From Phaeovulum vinaykumarii (GTDB taxonomy: Bacteria; Pseudomonadota; Alphaproteobacteria; Rhodobacterales; Rhodobacteraceae), in NCBI RefSeq assembly GCF_900156695.1, contig NZ_FTOM01000002.1:682001-746000 (forward strand): DNA of 64,000 nt, given 5' to 3'. Position numbers and translations under genes: made by a program. The notes beneath the pieces were generated by a model, which saw only the letters and a list, made by a program, of their open reading frames with translations, did not search any database and was not told the origin of the DNA. Each line of letters starts with the position of its first letter. Position 1 is the first letter of the stretch. This document shows, one piece after another, positions 35,437 through 44,123 of this stretch.

Positions 35437-35547
35437 TCAGAACCAGCTTTGCACGCGCCGCGCCCCGCCCGAGATGTCATCGCCCACACCGGCCACGGTG
35501 TTGCAGCCGGCCAGCGCGATCAGGGTCACCAGAAGAAGTTTCTTCAT
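35437..35547 (-). CDS. Entericidin EcnA/B-like small lipoprotein
   Basis: This 36-residue lipoprotein is MKKLLLVTLIALAGCN followed by TVAGVGDDISGGARRVQSWF. It has a lipoprotein signal with lipobox LAGC and the short entericidin core (NTVAGVGDDIS). Entericidins are envelope lipoproteins studied in E. coli as an antidote/toxin pair linked to stationary-phase lysis; only one member is present here. Its ATG overlaps the stop codon of the upstream solute-binding protein gene (ATGA), so translation is probably coupled to it. Confidence 0.85.
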   Translation of the reverse strand: MKKLLLVTLIALAGCNTVAGVGDDISGGARRVQSWF

Positions 35548-37394
35548 TGCTCTGCCTCATGCCACCAGACATCGGGCACGACGCCCGGCCAGTCGCCATA
35601 TAGCGGAATTCGGGTCGGAAAGTGAAGATCGCGCTTGTAGGCCAGCCGCGAGACCGGCGCATACCAGATGGGGATGACATAGCGTCCCGCGGTCAGCACC
35701 CGGTCAAGCGCGCGCACCGCGGCGGTGTAATCTTCGGGGTCGGTGGCTTCGAGCATGGCCGCGATCATCGCCTCGGCGGCGGGGTCGTTCATGCCCATCA
35801 GGTTGCGGCTGCCGGGCCGGGTCACGCCTTCGGCGCCCCAATAGAGGGTCTGCTCGTTGCCCGGCGACAGCGACAGCGCGCGCGTGAACCAGGTCATGTC
35901 GAAATCATACGCATTGGTCCGGGCCACGAACTGCGCGTCGTCGATCGCGGTGATGCGCGGCGTGATCCCCAGCCGGCGCAGGCTTTCGACATAGATATCC
36001 ACGATGGCGGCCTTTTCGGCGGCGCCCTGGGGCAGCAGGATCTCGAAATCGAAGGGCCGGCCGTTGGCATCGCGCAGAACGCCGTCCTCGACACGCCAGC
36101 CCGCCTGCGCCAGAAGCGCCACCGCGCGGCGCAGATTGGCCCGGTTGCGCCCGTTGCCGGCGCCTGTCGGGTAGGCATAGCCCTCCAGCGTGCCGGGCAG
36201 CAGCTGCGCGGCAAAGGGCGCCAGCAATGCGGCCACGCGCCCCGTGGCCGGGCCGGGACGCATCGCCAGGGTAGAGTTGCAGAAATACGAACAGATGCGC
36301 GGCTCGGCGCCCCCGGTCAGCGTCTTCGAGATGAATTCGAAGTCGAAGGCCAGGATCAGCGCCTCGCGGACGCGCCAGTCGGCAAACAGGGCGCGGCGGG
36401 TGTTGAAGACCAGCCCGTTCATCCCCGAGGGCCGCTCATGCGGGATCTCGGCGCGCAGCACGCGGCCGTCGCGCAGGGCGGGAAAGTCATAGGCGCGGGC
36501 CCATTGCGCGGCGTTGCCCTCGCGCCAGAGGTCGATCTCGCCGGCCTTGAAGGCCTCGAACATCACGCCGGGGTCGCCGAAATAGTCGAAGCGGATGCGG
36601 TCGAAATTGTGCCGGCCGCGGTTGAAGGGCAGATCGCGCCCCCACCAGTCGGGGTTGCGCCGCAAGGTGATCTGGCGCCCCGGCTCGACGCTTTCGACGA
36701 CATAGGGCCCCGAGCCCACCGGCGCCTCCTGAAGCGTGGCCTCGAAGTCGCGCCCCTCCCAGAAGGCGCGCTCAAGCACCGGGCGCATCCCCATCAACAG
36801 CGCCAGTTCGCGGTCGGGCTCGGAAAAGGTGAAGCGGATCGTGCGCGGGCCGGTGGCCTCCATCCGCGCCACCTTGGCCCAGGCGGTGCGGTAGCGCGGG
36901 TGCCCGCGGGTGCCCAGCGTCTCATAGGACCACATCACGTCCTCGATCGTGACCGGCGCGCCGTTGGAAAAATGTGCCCCCTCGCGCAGGGTGAATTCGA
37001 CATAGGAGCGCGTTTCATCCGTGGTCACTTTTTCGGCAAGCAGGCCGTAAAGCGTGAAGGGTTCGTCCAGTGAACGCCCCATCAGGGTTTCAACGGTGAA
37101 TTGGGCGATGCCCGTGGCGGCGCGGCCTTTAAGAATCCAGGGATTGAGCGAATCGAATCCCCCCGTCTCGCCCAGGCGGATTTCGCCCCCTTTGGGCGCG
37201 TCCGGATTGGCATAAGGCAGGGAATCGAAGCCCGACGGCAGTGCCGGCGCGCCTTGCATTGCGATGGCAGCGCCATTCGCCGGTTGAACGGCAGGGATTG
37301 TGTTCGCCACTACTGGTTGCGTCTGGAGGGCCGTCAGCACCCAATAGAAAGTTGCTAATATCAGGAATTGCTGGAAAAACACCGATCTCCGCAT
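35544..37394 (-). CDS. Periplasmic oligopeptide-type solute-binding protein (YejA-like)
   Basis: This 616-residue SBP_bac_5 family protein is the ligand-binding part of a peptide ABC importer. A signal anchor (FFQQFLILATFYWVLTAL) precedes GFDSLPYANPDAPKGGEIRLG, GFDSLNPW, VEFTLREGAHFSNGAPVTIEDVMWSYE, GSGPYVVES and the late VWWHE end. The DSLNPW and long insert patterns resemble YejA/microcin C-type binding proteins. No permease or ATPase genes are adjacent, so it is either an orphan or its partners lie elsewhere. The start at 37394 gives a compact signal; an in-frame ATG at 37460 would add 22 residues. Confidence 0.87.
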   Translation of the reverse strand: MRRSVFFQQFLILATFYWVLTALQTQPVVANTIPAVQPANGAAIAMQGAPALPSGFDSLPYANPDAPKGGEIRLGETGGFDSLNPWILKGRAATGIAQFTVETLMGRSLDEPFTLYGLLAEKVTTDETRSYVEFTLREGAHFSNGAPVTIEDVMWSYETLGTRGHPRYRTAWAKVARMEATGPRTIRFTFSEPDRELALLMGMRPVLERAFWEGRDFEATLQEAPVGSGPYVVESVEPGRQITLRRNPDWWGRDLPFNRGRHNFDRIRFDYFGDPGVMFEAFKAGEIDLWREGNAAQWARAYDFPALRDGRVLRAEIPHERPSGMNGLVFNTRRALFADWRVREALILAFDFEFISKTLTGGAEPRICSYFCNSTLAMRPGPATGRVAALLAPFAAQLLPGTLEGYAYPTGAGNGRNRANLRRAVALLAQAGWRVEDGVLRDANGRPFDFEILLPQGAAEKAAIVDIYVESLRRLGITPRITAIDDAQFVARTNAYDFDMTWFTRALSLSPGNEQTLYWGAEGVTRPGSRNLMGMNDPAAEAMIAAMLEATDPEDYTAAVRALDRVLTAGRYVIPIWYAPVSRLAYKRDLHFPTRIPLYGDWPGVVPDVWWHEAEQ

Positions 37395-37469
37395 CGCAAC
37401 AATCCTCGCTTTCCCATAAATTTCAGGGCGGAAGCTAGCCCTCGACGCCGCTCCGCGCAAACTTTTAGC

Positions 37470-37498
37470 TTGGAGTGCAAGGCAGTTAGGGCTATACA
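37470..37498 (+). promoter_or_regulatory. Candidate sigma70-type promoter of a small RNA
   Basis: TTGGAG (37470-37475) and TATACA (37493-37498) are separated by exactly 17 bp on the plus strand, in a 300-base region with no plus-strand gene before the terminator. The -35 match is weak (3 of 6) and the -10 match is 4 of 6. Confidence 0.5.
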
Positions 37499-37500
37499 GG

Positions 37501-37578
37501 AGTCACTGCTCGATAGGTTTCTTGCCTGTATGAAACCTGCCTCATGACTTGGCGCCCGCTTTGTGCGGGCGCTTTTTT
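37501..37578 (+). ncRNA. Candidate small RNA with nested hairpin and strong terminator
   Basis: A transcript starting near 37501-37505 would fold as an outer stem AGTCA/TGACT (37501-37505 with 37545-37549) enclosing AGGTTTC/GAAACCT (37515-37521 with 37532-37538), followed directly by a terminator hairpin. No open reading frame with a ribosome site fits between promoter and terminator. It lies between the divergent SBP and bdhA genes. I do not recognise the family; the stems are seen directly, the transcript is inferred. Confidence 0.55.
37552..37578 (+). terminator. Rho-independent terminator with six-T tract
   Basis: GCGCCCGC and GCGGGCGC form an 8-bp perfect stem with a TTTGT loop, then TTTTTT. 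It is the best intrinsic terminator in the window, yet no annotated plus-strand gene precedes it for more than 2 kb. Confidence 0.93.
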
Positions 37579-37695
37579 CATGTATTCCTGAAGTTTAGCG
37601 GTGCCCTGCACCATGGTCTTTGGCGCCGGGCGCGCTAGGATCAGGGTCGAATCGTCGCGGTTTGCTGCGCGGCGGCACGGCCAGAAGGGGGTTTC

Positions 37696-38499
37696 ATGGA
37701 TATTGCGGACAAGGATGGCGCGCGCGGGGCTCTGGGCGGCAAGCGCGCGGTGGTCACGGGGTCGAATTCGGGGATCGGGCTCGGGGTCGCGCGCGAGCTG
37801 GCGCGCGCGGGCGCCGATGTCGTGCTCAACTCCTTCACCGACCGCGACGAGGATCACCAGCTGGCCGCGGACATGGCCGCCGAATTCGGCGTCACCGTGC
37901 GCTACATCAAGGCCGACATGAGCAAGGGCGACGAATGCCGCGCCCTGATCGAACAGGCGGGGGGCTGCGATATCCTGGTCAACAATGCCGGCATCCAGCA
38001 TGTCGCCGCGATCGAGGATTTCCCGGTCGAGAAATGGGATGCGATCATCGCCATCAACCTGTCCTCGGCCTTCCACACCATTGCCGCCGCCCTGCCGGGG
38101 ATGCGCGCATCGGGCTGGGGGCGTGTGGTCAACATCGCCTCGGCGCATGGGCTGACGGCCAGCCCGTTCAAATCGGCCTATGTCGCGGCCAAGCACGGCA
38201 TCGTCGGGCTGACCAAGACCGTCGCGCTGGAAACCGCCGAGGCGCCGATCACCTGCAACGCCATCTGTCCGGGCTATGTGCTGACGCCGCTGGTCGAGGC
38301 GCAGATCCCCGACCAGATGAAGACCCACGGCATGGGCCGCGACGAGGTGATCCGCAAGGTGATGCTGGAACGCCAGCCCTCGCGCGAATTCGCCACCGTC
38401 GAGCAACTGGGTGGCACGGTGGTCTTCCTGTGCTCGGCCGCGGCCGAACAGATCACCGGCACGACGATCTCGGTCGACGGCGGCTGGACCGCGCTGTGA
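37696..38499 (+). CDS. bdhA: 3-hydroxybutyrate dehydrogenase (SDR family)
   Basis: This 267-residue NAD-dependent short-chain dehydrogenase oxidises D-3-hydroxybutyrate to acetoacetate, as in polyhydroxybutyrate and ketone-body use. The cofactor motif is TGSNSGIGLGVA, NNAG is at about 97, and the catalytic triad is S149, Y162 and K166 (IAS...SAYVAAKHG). The strings AICPGYVLTPLVEAQIPDQ and RQPSREFATVEQLGG are typical of BdhA. The ribosome site AGAAGGGGG precedes the ATG. The stop codon lies inside the first unit of a 17-bp tandem repeat. Confidence 0.92.
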   Translation: MDIADKDGARGALGGKRAVVTGSNSGIGLGVARELARAGADVVLNSFTDRDEDHQLAADMAAEFGVTVRYIKADMSKGDECRALIEQAGGCDILVNNAGIQHVAAIEDFPVEKWDAIIAINLSSAFHTIAAALPGMRASGWGRVVNIASAHGLTASPFKSAYVAAKHGIVGLTKTVALETAEAPITCNAICPGYVLTPLVEAQIPDQMKTHGMGRDEVIRKVMLERQPSREFATVEQLGGTVVFLCSAAAEQITGTTISVDGGWTAL

Positions 38500-38606
38500 C
38501 AGGGCCGTGGCTGTGACAGGGCCGTGGCTGTGACAGGGCCGTGGCTGTGACAGGGCCGTGGCTGTGACAGGGCCGTGGCTGTGACGGGGCCGTGGCTGTG
38601 ACGGGG
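38493..38606 (+). repeat. 17-bp tandem repeat array spanning the bdhA stop codon
   Basis: The unit GCTGTGACAGGGCCGTG starts at 38493 and recurs at 38510, 38527, 38544 and 38561 without change; the sixth copy (38578) has one A-to-G change and a partial seventh starts at 38595. The bdhA stop TGA lies in the first unit. No spacers separate the copies, so it is not a CRISPR array. Confidence 0.95.
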
Positions 38607-38626
38607 CCCATGGGCCGCCACCCGTC

Positions 38627-39610
38627 TCAGGCGGGGGCGGCCTCCAGCGCCTCGATCCGGGTCACGATCGCGTCGTGATCCGACAGCGGCGTGCCGTCGG
38701 GGCCACAGGCGGGGCGGATCTCGACCGGGCCCAGCCGCATGCCGCGCGCCAGGAACCAGTCGAGCTTCATCACCCGGTCGGGAAAGCGCGTGAGCAGCCA
38801 GGCGCGCGTGGTGGGTTGGTTCTCGGGGCCGCCATGCACCGAAAAGCCCGCCGCGCGGGCGATGTCGAACAGCGGCTCGGCGCGCCAGTCACCGCCCGCA
38901 TGGTTGCCGGTGTTGAGATCGCCCCCGATCAGCACCGGCATATGCGGAAATTCGTGGTCAAGCGCTGCGATCAGCCCCTCGATCTGGGCGGCGCGATGGG
39001 CCGGGCTGGCCGCGCTTTCGAGATGGGTCGAGACCGCCAGGAACGGCCCGGCCTCGGTCTCGATCCGCGCGCCAAGGGCCACGCGCTCGCCCAGGCGGGG
39101 TTGCTCGGGGTCGGCAAACCACTGCCGATGCCCGAAGAGCCGCAGCGCGAAGGGGGCATGCAGAGCCCCGCGCGCGATCAGCGCATTGCCGTGAAAGCCG
39201 CGGGCGTTGTGGTCATCGGTGCAGAAATCCCGCTCGATCGGTGCGCCCAGACCCAGTTCGAGATATTCGACCACATAGGCATGCTGCCCGCCCAGCGCCG
39301 CGGCCATTTCGGCGGTGGTGTGGCGCTGGGCGGTGCGGGCCATGCCATTGTCCATCTCGGACAGAAGCCACAGGTCGCAATCGGCCACATGCGCGGCCGA
39401 GGCCTCGGGGAAGAGACAGCGTTCGAGGTTCCAGGCCGCCACCCCAAGCGGCAGGGCCAGCGGCGCGGCCGGGGCCAGCCCGCCGGTCTCGATCAGCCCC
39501 AGCGCGGGGATGTCGGCGGCCAGACGGTCGTGGGTTTGGCTGTCGCGGGGCCGGCCGTTCAGATCGGGCGGCACGGGAACGGGCAGGGCATCACAGGTCG
39601 CGCGGATCAT
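38627..39610 (-). CDS. Endonuclease/exonuclease/phosphatase family protein
   Basis: This 327-residue protein has the EEP fold of metal-dependent phosphodiesterases: [12 protein letters not shown] with the early Asn, [11 protein letters not shown] with the metal-binding Glu, [17 protein letters not shown] and the C-terminal SDHDAIV with the catalytic Asp-His. No signal peptide is visible. It overlaps ugpC by four bases (ATGA) and is the last gene of the ugp cluster. I infer it hydrolyses a phosphodiester or phosphate linked to glycerophosphodiester use, in the position where other bacteria carry ugpQ; the substrate is not proven. Confidence 0.82.
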   Translation of the reverse strand: MIRATCDALPVPVPPDLNGRPRDSQTHDRLAADIPALGLIETGGLAPAAPLALPLGVAAWNLERCLFPEASAAHVADCDLWLLSEMDNGMARTAQRHTTAEMAAALGGQHAYVVEYLELGLGAPIERDFCTDDHNARGFHGNALIARGALHAPFALRLFGHRQWFADPEQPRLGERVALGARIETEAGPFLAVSTHLESAASPAHRAAQIEGLIAALDHEFPHMPVLIGGDLNTGNHAGGDWRAEPLFDIARAAGFSVHGGPENQPTTRAWLLTRFPDRVMKLDWFLARGMRLGPVEIRPACGPDGTPLSDHDAIVTRIEALEAAPA

Positions 39611-40683
39611 GCCGGCACCCCGGTGCGGGCCGGGCGGGGCAGGGCGTCGGGCAGCCGCTTGCCGCTGGTCGTGTCGAAGAGATGCAGCGCCTCGGGGGCG
39701 ATGTGCAGCGCCAGATGCGCCGGCAGCGCCGCCCCCGGCGCCAGTGCCAGCGCCACGGGCTGGCCGTCGATGGCGCCATGCACGATCCGCCCCGAGCCCA
39801 GCTCCTCGACGTAATCGACCGCCATCGGCAGCCCGGTCTCGGCCGGGTGCATGTCCTCGGCGCGAATGCCCAGCGTCACCGCCCCCTCAGGCCCGCGCGC
39901 CGGCCCCAGATCGTGGCCTGCAAGCATGACCCGCCCGCCCTCGATCCTTGCATCGAGAAGGTTCATCGCCGGGGCGCCGATGAAACCCGCGACGAAGGTC
40001 GTCGCCGGGTGGTGATAAAGCTCGAGCGGGGCGCCGATCTGTTCGACCCGGCCGCCGTTCAGCACCACCAGCCGGTCGGCCAGCGTCATCGCCTCGAGCT
40101 GGTCATGCGTGACATAGAGCGCCGTCGTCCCCAGCCGCCGTTGAAGACGCCGGATCTCGCCGCGCATGGCCACCCGCAGCTTGGCGTCCAGGTTCGAGAG
40201 CGGCTCGTCGAACAGGAACGCCGCCGGCTGGCGCACGATCGCGCGGCCCATCGCCACGCGCTGGCGCTGCCCGCCCGAAAGCGCGCGGGGCTTGCGGTCG
40301 AGATAGGGGCCCAGTTCCAGCATCCGTGCGGCGTCGTCCACGCGGCGGGCGATCTCGTCGCGCGGGGTGCGGCGGTTGCGCAGGCCATAGGCCATGTTCT
40401 CGCGCACGCTCATATGCGGGTAGAGCGCGTAATTCTGGAACACCATGGCGATGTCGCGGTCGGCCGGGTCCAGCCGGTTGACCACCCGCCCGTCGATCGA
40501 GATCTGGCCCGTGGTGATCTCCTCGAGGCCCGCAACCATGCGCAAAAGCGTGGATTTCCCGCAGCCCGACGGCCCGACCAGCACGATGAATTCGCCGTCC
40601 GCGACCTCAAGCGTGACCTCGCGCACCGCGTTGACATTGCCCGCATAGGTCTTGCCCACGCCCTGAAAGGTAATTCCGGCCAT
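39607..40683 (-). CDS. ugpC: Glycerol-3-phosphate ABC transporter ATPase UgpC
   Basis: This 358-residue ATPase of the MalK/UgpC class drives import of sn-glycerol-3-phosphate. It shows Walker [11 protein letters not shown]-loop [16 protein letters not shown], signature LSGGQRQR, Walker [17 protein letters not shown] and the switch His in [15 protein letters not shown], then a C-terminal regulatory OB domain with [11 protein letters not shown]. The start at 40683 gives the normal [14 protein letters not shown]-terminus; the longer open frame upstream overlaps ugpE. It shares one base with the ugpE stop codon. Confidence 0.93.
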   Translation of the reverse strand: MAGITFQGVGKTYAGNVNAVREVTLEVADGEFIVLVGPSGCGKSTLLRMVAGLEEITTGQISIDGRVVNRLDPADRDIAMVFQNYALYPHMSVRENMAYGLRNRRTPRDEIARRVDDAARMLELGPYLDRKPRALSGGQRQRVAMGRAIVRQPAAFLFDEPLSNLDAKLRVAMRGEIRRLQRRLGTTALYVTHDQLEAMTLADRLVVLNGGRVEQIGAPLELYHHPATTFVAGFIGAPAMNLLDARIEGGRVMLAGHDLGPARGPEGAVTLGIRAEDMHPAETGLPMAVDYVEELGSGRIVHGAIDGQPVALALAPGAALPAHLALHIAPEALHLFDTTSGKRLPDALPRPARTGVPA

Positions 40684-41525
40684 CACTTGTCGCTTTCCGT
40701 CAGGCCCTTGATGAACATGCGCTGGAACACCAGCACCACCAGAAGCGGCGGCAGCATGGCCAGCACGGCAAGGGCAAAGGCTTCGTTGTAATCGGGGATC
40801 TGGCTGCCGACCCAGACCTGCAGGATCGTCTTGATCCCGCGCATCAGGGTGAAGAACCCTTCGTCGGTGGTCATCAGCATGGGCCACAGATACTGGTTCC
40901 AGCCATAGACGAACATGATGATGAAGATCGCCGCCATCATCGTGCGCGACAGCGGCACCAGGATGTCGATGAAGAAGCGCACGGGCCCGGCGCCGTCGAT
41001 GCGCGCGGCCTCGAGCAATTCATCGGGCACCGACTTGAAGAACTGCCGAAAGTAGAAGGTGCCCGTGGCCGAGGCCAGAAGCGGCACGATCAGCCCGGTG
41101 TAAGTGTTGAGCAGATGCAGCTGCGACATGACCTGATACGAGGGCATGATCCGCACCTCGAGCGGCAGCAGCAGCGTGGTGAAGATCGCCCAGAAGATCG
41201 GCGTGGCCAGGCGGAAGCGGAAATAGACCAGCGCATAGGCCGCCATCATCGACAGCACGATCTTGCCGACCGCAAAGCCCACGCCCAGGATCAGCGAATT
41301 GAGCAGCATCCGCGCCCCCGTCACCTCGCCGGTGAAGCCGCCGCGCTGGGTCAGCACCTTGTGATAGGTGGCCACGCCTTCGGAGCCCGGCGCCAGATAG
41401 AGGCCGTTCATGTGGATCTCGGCCGCGGAATGGGTCGAGGAGGCAAAGGCCATCAGCACCGGCACGATCAGGATGGCCGCGCCCAGGATCAGGATCAGAT
41501 GGTCGAGAGGTTTGATCTTCTGCAT
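40683..41525 (-). CDS. ugpE: Glycerol-3-phosphate ABC transporter permease UgpE
   Basis: This 280-residue inner-membrane permease of the MalG type has six TM helices. The first is [21 protein letters not shown] and a large periplasmic loop carries [11 protein letters not shown]. The ATPase-coupling EAA loop reads [24 protein letters not shown], and [13 protein letters not shown] is a UgpE-like string. It is translationally coupled to ugpC and lies four bases downstream of ugpA. Confidence 0.93.
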   Translation of the reverse strand: MQKIKPLDHLILILGAAILIVPVLMAFASSTHSAAEIHMNGLYLAPGSEGVATYHKVLTQRGGFTGEVTGARMLLNSLILGVGFAVGKIVLSMMAAYALVYFRFRLATPIFWAIFTTLLLPLEVRIMPSYQVMSQLHLLNTYTGLIVPLLASATGTFYFRQFFKSVPDELLEAARIDGAGPVRFFIDILVPLSRTMMAAIFIIMFVYGWNQYLWPMLMTTDEGFFTLMRGIKTILQVWVGSQIPDYNEAFALAVLAMLPPLLVVLVFQRMFIKGLTESDK

Positions 41526-41529
41526 GGCC

Positions 41530-42495
41530 TCACCCGTAATGCACGCGGCGTTCGATCAGGCGGAACTGCACGATCGTCAGCGCCGCCACGACCAGCATCA
41601 AGATCACCGATTGCGCCGAGGATCCGCCGATGTCGTTGCCCTTGAAGCCGTCCAGATAGACCTTGTAGACCAGCGTCATCGGGTTGTTCGCGGGCTTGTC
41701 CTTCACCATCACGTCGATGATGGCGAAGGTGTCGAACAGCGAATAGGTGATGTTGATGACCAGCAGGAAGAAGGCGGTCGGCGCCAGAAGCGGCAGCGTG
41801 ATGTCCCGAAACCGTCGCCAGCCCGAGCGCGCATCCAGAAGGGCGGCCTCGCGCACCGCCACCGGCACCGATTGCAGCCCCGACAGGAAGAAGATGAAGT
41901 TGTAGGGGATCTGCTTCCACACCGCGACCGTCACCAGCGCCAGCGCGGTGTCGTCATAGTCGATGCCCACCCGCAGATCGTGTCCGAACAGCGCAGCCAG
42001 ATCCTTGAACGGGCCGATATGCATGTCAAAGAACATCATCCCGATCAGCCCGGTGACCGGCGGCGCGATGGCATAGACCGCGATCAGCGCGGTCTTGTAG
42101 GCGCTGGCCCCGCGGATGACCTTGTCGGCCTTGACCGCAAGAAGCAGCCCGATCCCCAGCGCCAGCCCCGTGACCAGCGCACAGAACCCCGCAGTGAAGG
42201 CCGCGATCGTGCGATATTCGCGCGAGGACAGCGCCTCGCGGTAATTGTCGATCCCCACGAAGCTGGCGCCGAAGCCGAAGGGGTCTTCGAGGTAGAAGGA
42301 CGAATTCACCGCCTGCACCGAGGGCCAGTAGAAGAAGATCGCCACCACCAGAAGCTGCGGCAGCACGAAGAGCCAGGGCGTGAGCGGGCGGTCGAACTGC
42401 ACCCGCTTGGCTGGCGCGGCGGGTGGGTGCGGCTTGCGCGGCCGGCGGACGGCCTGCGGCGCGGGGCCGGGGGGAAGGGCGGCGGTGTCGGTCAT
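41530..42495 (-). CDS. ugpA: Glycerol-3-phosphate ABC transporter permease UgpA
   Basis: This 321-residue permease of the MalF type has a Pro-rich cytoplasmic N-terminus before TM1 (PWLFVLPQLLVVAIFFYWP). Family strings are SSFYLEDPFGFGASFVGIDNY, the EAA loop EAALLDARSGWRRFRDITLPLL, and FFLLVINITYSLFDTFAIIDVM. The ATG at 42495 is used; an in-frame ATG further upstream would run through the terminator-like hairpin behind ugpB. It pairs with UgpE to form the channel. Confidence 0.93.
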   Translation of the reverse strand: MTDTAALPPGPAPQAVRRPRKPHPPAAPAKRVQFDRPLTPWLFVLPQLLVVAIFFYWPSVQAVNSSFYLEDPFGFGASFVGIDNYREALSSREYRTIAAFTAGFCALVTGLALGIGLLLAVKADKVIRGASAYKTALIAVYAIAPPVTGLIGMMFFDMHIGPFKDLAALFGHDLRVGIDYDDTALALVTVAVWKQIPYNFIFFLSGLQSVPVAVREAALLDARSGWRRFRDITLPLLAPTAFFLLVINITYSLFDTFAIIDVMVKDKPANNPMTLVYKVYLDGFKGNDIGGSSAQSVILMLVVAALTIVQFRLIERRVHYG

Positions 42496-42560
42496 GGGCG
42501 CGGAAAACCTGTCGGAAGGGGGCGCGGGCGGGCCGAGGGGGCGGTCCCGGAACGGGAAAG

Positions 42561-42586
42561 GGGCCCCGGAGATGTCTCCGGAGCCC
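42561..42586 (-). terminator. Hairpin between ugpB and ugpA (attenuator or processing site)
   Basis: On the minus strand GGGCTCCGGAG pairs with CTCCGGGGCCC over 11 positions with one G-T wobble, around an ACAT loop, then CTTTCC. Such hairpins after the binding-protein gene often reduce downstream expression relative to it. Confidence 0.7.
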
Positions 42587-42607
42587 GCGAGAACGGATCG
42601 GTCCCGA

Positions 42608-43906
42608 TCAGCCGGCGGTCTTGGCAAAGCGCGCCAGCAGCGCGTTGCCTTCTTCCTCGATCACGTCGAAGGCCGCCTTCGGGGTGACTTCGCCCGAGAA
42701 GATGCGGTTGAATTCGCGTTCCATGATCGAGCGGATCTGCGGATAGAAGCCCATCCGATAGCCCTTGGTCCATTCGCCGCCCGGCAGCATCAGCTGCTGG
42801 ATGCCGACCTCGGCGACCGGCTGCTCGTCATACCAGCCCTGCGCCTTGGCCAGCTCATAGGCGGCTTCGGTCACCGGGACATAGCCGGTGTTCTGGTGCC
42901 AGTAGACCTGGATCTCGGGCGAGGTCAGGAACGAGAAGAACTCGGCCGTGCAGGCGTTCTCGGCCTCGGGCTTGCCGGCCATGGCAAAGAGCGCCGCGCC
43001 GCCGATGAAGCTTTGCGTGCCCGCGCCCTCGATGGCGTCCCAATAGGGCATGAACACCGCCGAGAAGGGCATGACGGCGGTCTTCTGGAGGCCGCCGAAG
43101 CTGCCCGACGAGCCGATCCACATCGCCACCTTGCCTTCCTCGAAGGGCTTTTGGTTGTCCGACCAGCCCGCGCCGTAGAAGCCGTAAAGCCCCGCGTCGG
43201 CCCATTCCTTGAGCTTGTCGAACATCATCACCTGATTGTCGTCGTTGACGATCAGCTCGGTGCCCTTGATCGCGTCATAGCCGTTGTTGTTGGTGGCAAA
43301 GGGCTGGTTGTTGCGCGACTTGAAGTTCTCGACCATCATCCAGGTCAGCTGCGAGGCCGACAGCGGGATATAGCCGGCGTCCTTGAGCTTGGGCGCCACC
43401 GCCTCGAACTCCTCCCAGGTCTTGGGCGGTTCGACCCCGGCCTTCTCGAAGGCCGCGAGGTTGACATACATGATCGGCGCCGACGAGTTGAACGGCATGC
43501 CGATGAACTTGCCTTCGGAATCGGCGTAGAAATGGCGCACGCCGGCGATGAAGTCGCTGCGCTCGAAGGGTTTGCCCGCGCCCTTGATCAGATCCTCGGC
43601 GGGGATGGTCGCGCCCTTGGCGCTGATGATCGTGGCCGCGCCCGCGTCGAAGACCTGAAGGATGTTGGGATGCTCGCCCGAACGGAAGGCGGCGATGCCC
43701 GAGGCCAGCGCCTCCTCGTAGGTGCCCTTGGACAGCGGCGTCAGGTGGCAGGCCGACTGGGCTTCGTTGAATTTCTGCGAAATCTCGTTGATGACTTCGC
43801 CGTTGCGGCCACCCATCCCGTGCCACCAGGTGATGTCGGTCTGCGCGAGCGCCGCACCCGCGCTCAGGGCGAACGCCAGCGTCGAACAGGTCAGGGATTT
43901 GAGCAT
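42608..43906 (-). CDS. ugpB: Glycerol-3-phosphate-binding periplasmic protein UgpB
   Basis: This 432-residue periplasmic receptor for sn-glycerol-3-phosphate or glycerophosphodiesters has a signal peptide MLKSLTCSTLAFALSAGAALA. The mature start ITWWHGMGGRNGEVINE, then KGTYEEALASGIAAFRSGEHPNILQVFDAGAATI, follows E. coli UgpB closely, and NSSAPIMYVNLAAFEKAG and GFYPQIRSIMEREF fit the family. The ribosome site TGGAGG precedes the ATG at 43906. It leads ugpA, ugpE and ugpC. An AT-rich patch with ATTGCAAT (44060-44067) and a PHO-box-like array lie upstream. Confidence 0.94.
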   Translation of the reverse strand: MLKSLTCSTLAFALSAGAALAQTDITWWHGMGGRNGEVINEISQKFNEAQSACHLTPLSKGTYEEALASGIAAFRSGEHPNILQVFDAGAATIISAKGATIPAEDLIKGAGKPFERSDFIAGVRHFYADSEGKFIGMPFNSSAPIMYVNLAAFEKAGVEPPKTWEEFEAVAPKLKDAGYIPLSASQLTWMMVENFKSRNNQPFATNNNGYDAIKGTELIVNDDNQVMMFDKLKEWADAGLYGFYGAGWSDNQKPFEEGKVAMWIGSSGSFGGLQKTAVMPFSAVFMPYWDAIEGAGTQSFIGGAALFAMAGKPEAENACTAEFFSFLTSPEIQVYWHQNTGYVPVTEAAYELAKAQGWYDEQPVAEVGIQQLMLPGGEWTKGYRMGFYPQIRSIMEREFNRIFSGEVTPKAAFDVIEEEGNALLARFAKTAG

Positions 43907-43950
43907 GAGAGCCTCCAGCTTCGGTTTGCCGGGAAACTGGGAGGGCTTTG

Positions 43951-43977
43951 TAACGCCGCGCTGACCGTCGTGTGAAA
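43951..43977 (-). promoter_or_regulatory. Candidate PHO box upstream of ugpB
   Basis: Reading the minus strand, TTTCA, GGTCA and CGTTA recur at exact 11-base steps (43977, 43966 and 43955 downward), matching the TGTCA-N6-TGTCA design of alphaproteobacterial PhoB sites with one, one and two mismatches. A weaker TGTTG sits one step further upstream. ugp genes belong to the Pho regulon in several bacteria. Confidence 0.5.
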
Positions 43978-44123
43978 CTCTTGCAACAGCGCCTGCGGCA
44001 GGCGGACACGGGCGCGCTCGGCCCGGCTCGAGAGGGCCGGCGTCACGAAATTCTTTTGTATTGCAATGATTAAATTCTGGGCTGCGCCGGTGGCGTTGTG
44101 CCGGGCCCGGCCGGTCCGCGGCC

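Noticed and set aside
38493-38606. Possible CRISPR array
   Set aside because: The 17-bp units are directly adjacent with no spacers and no cas genes are near.
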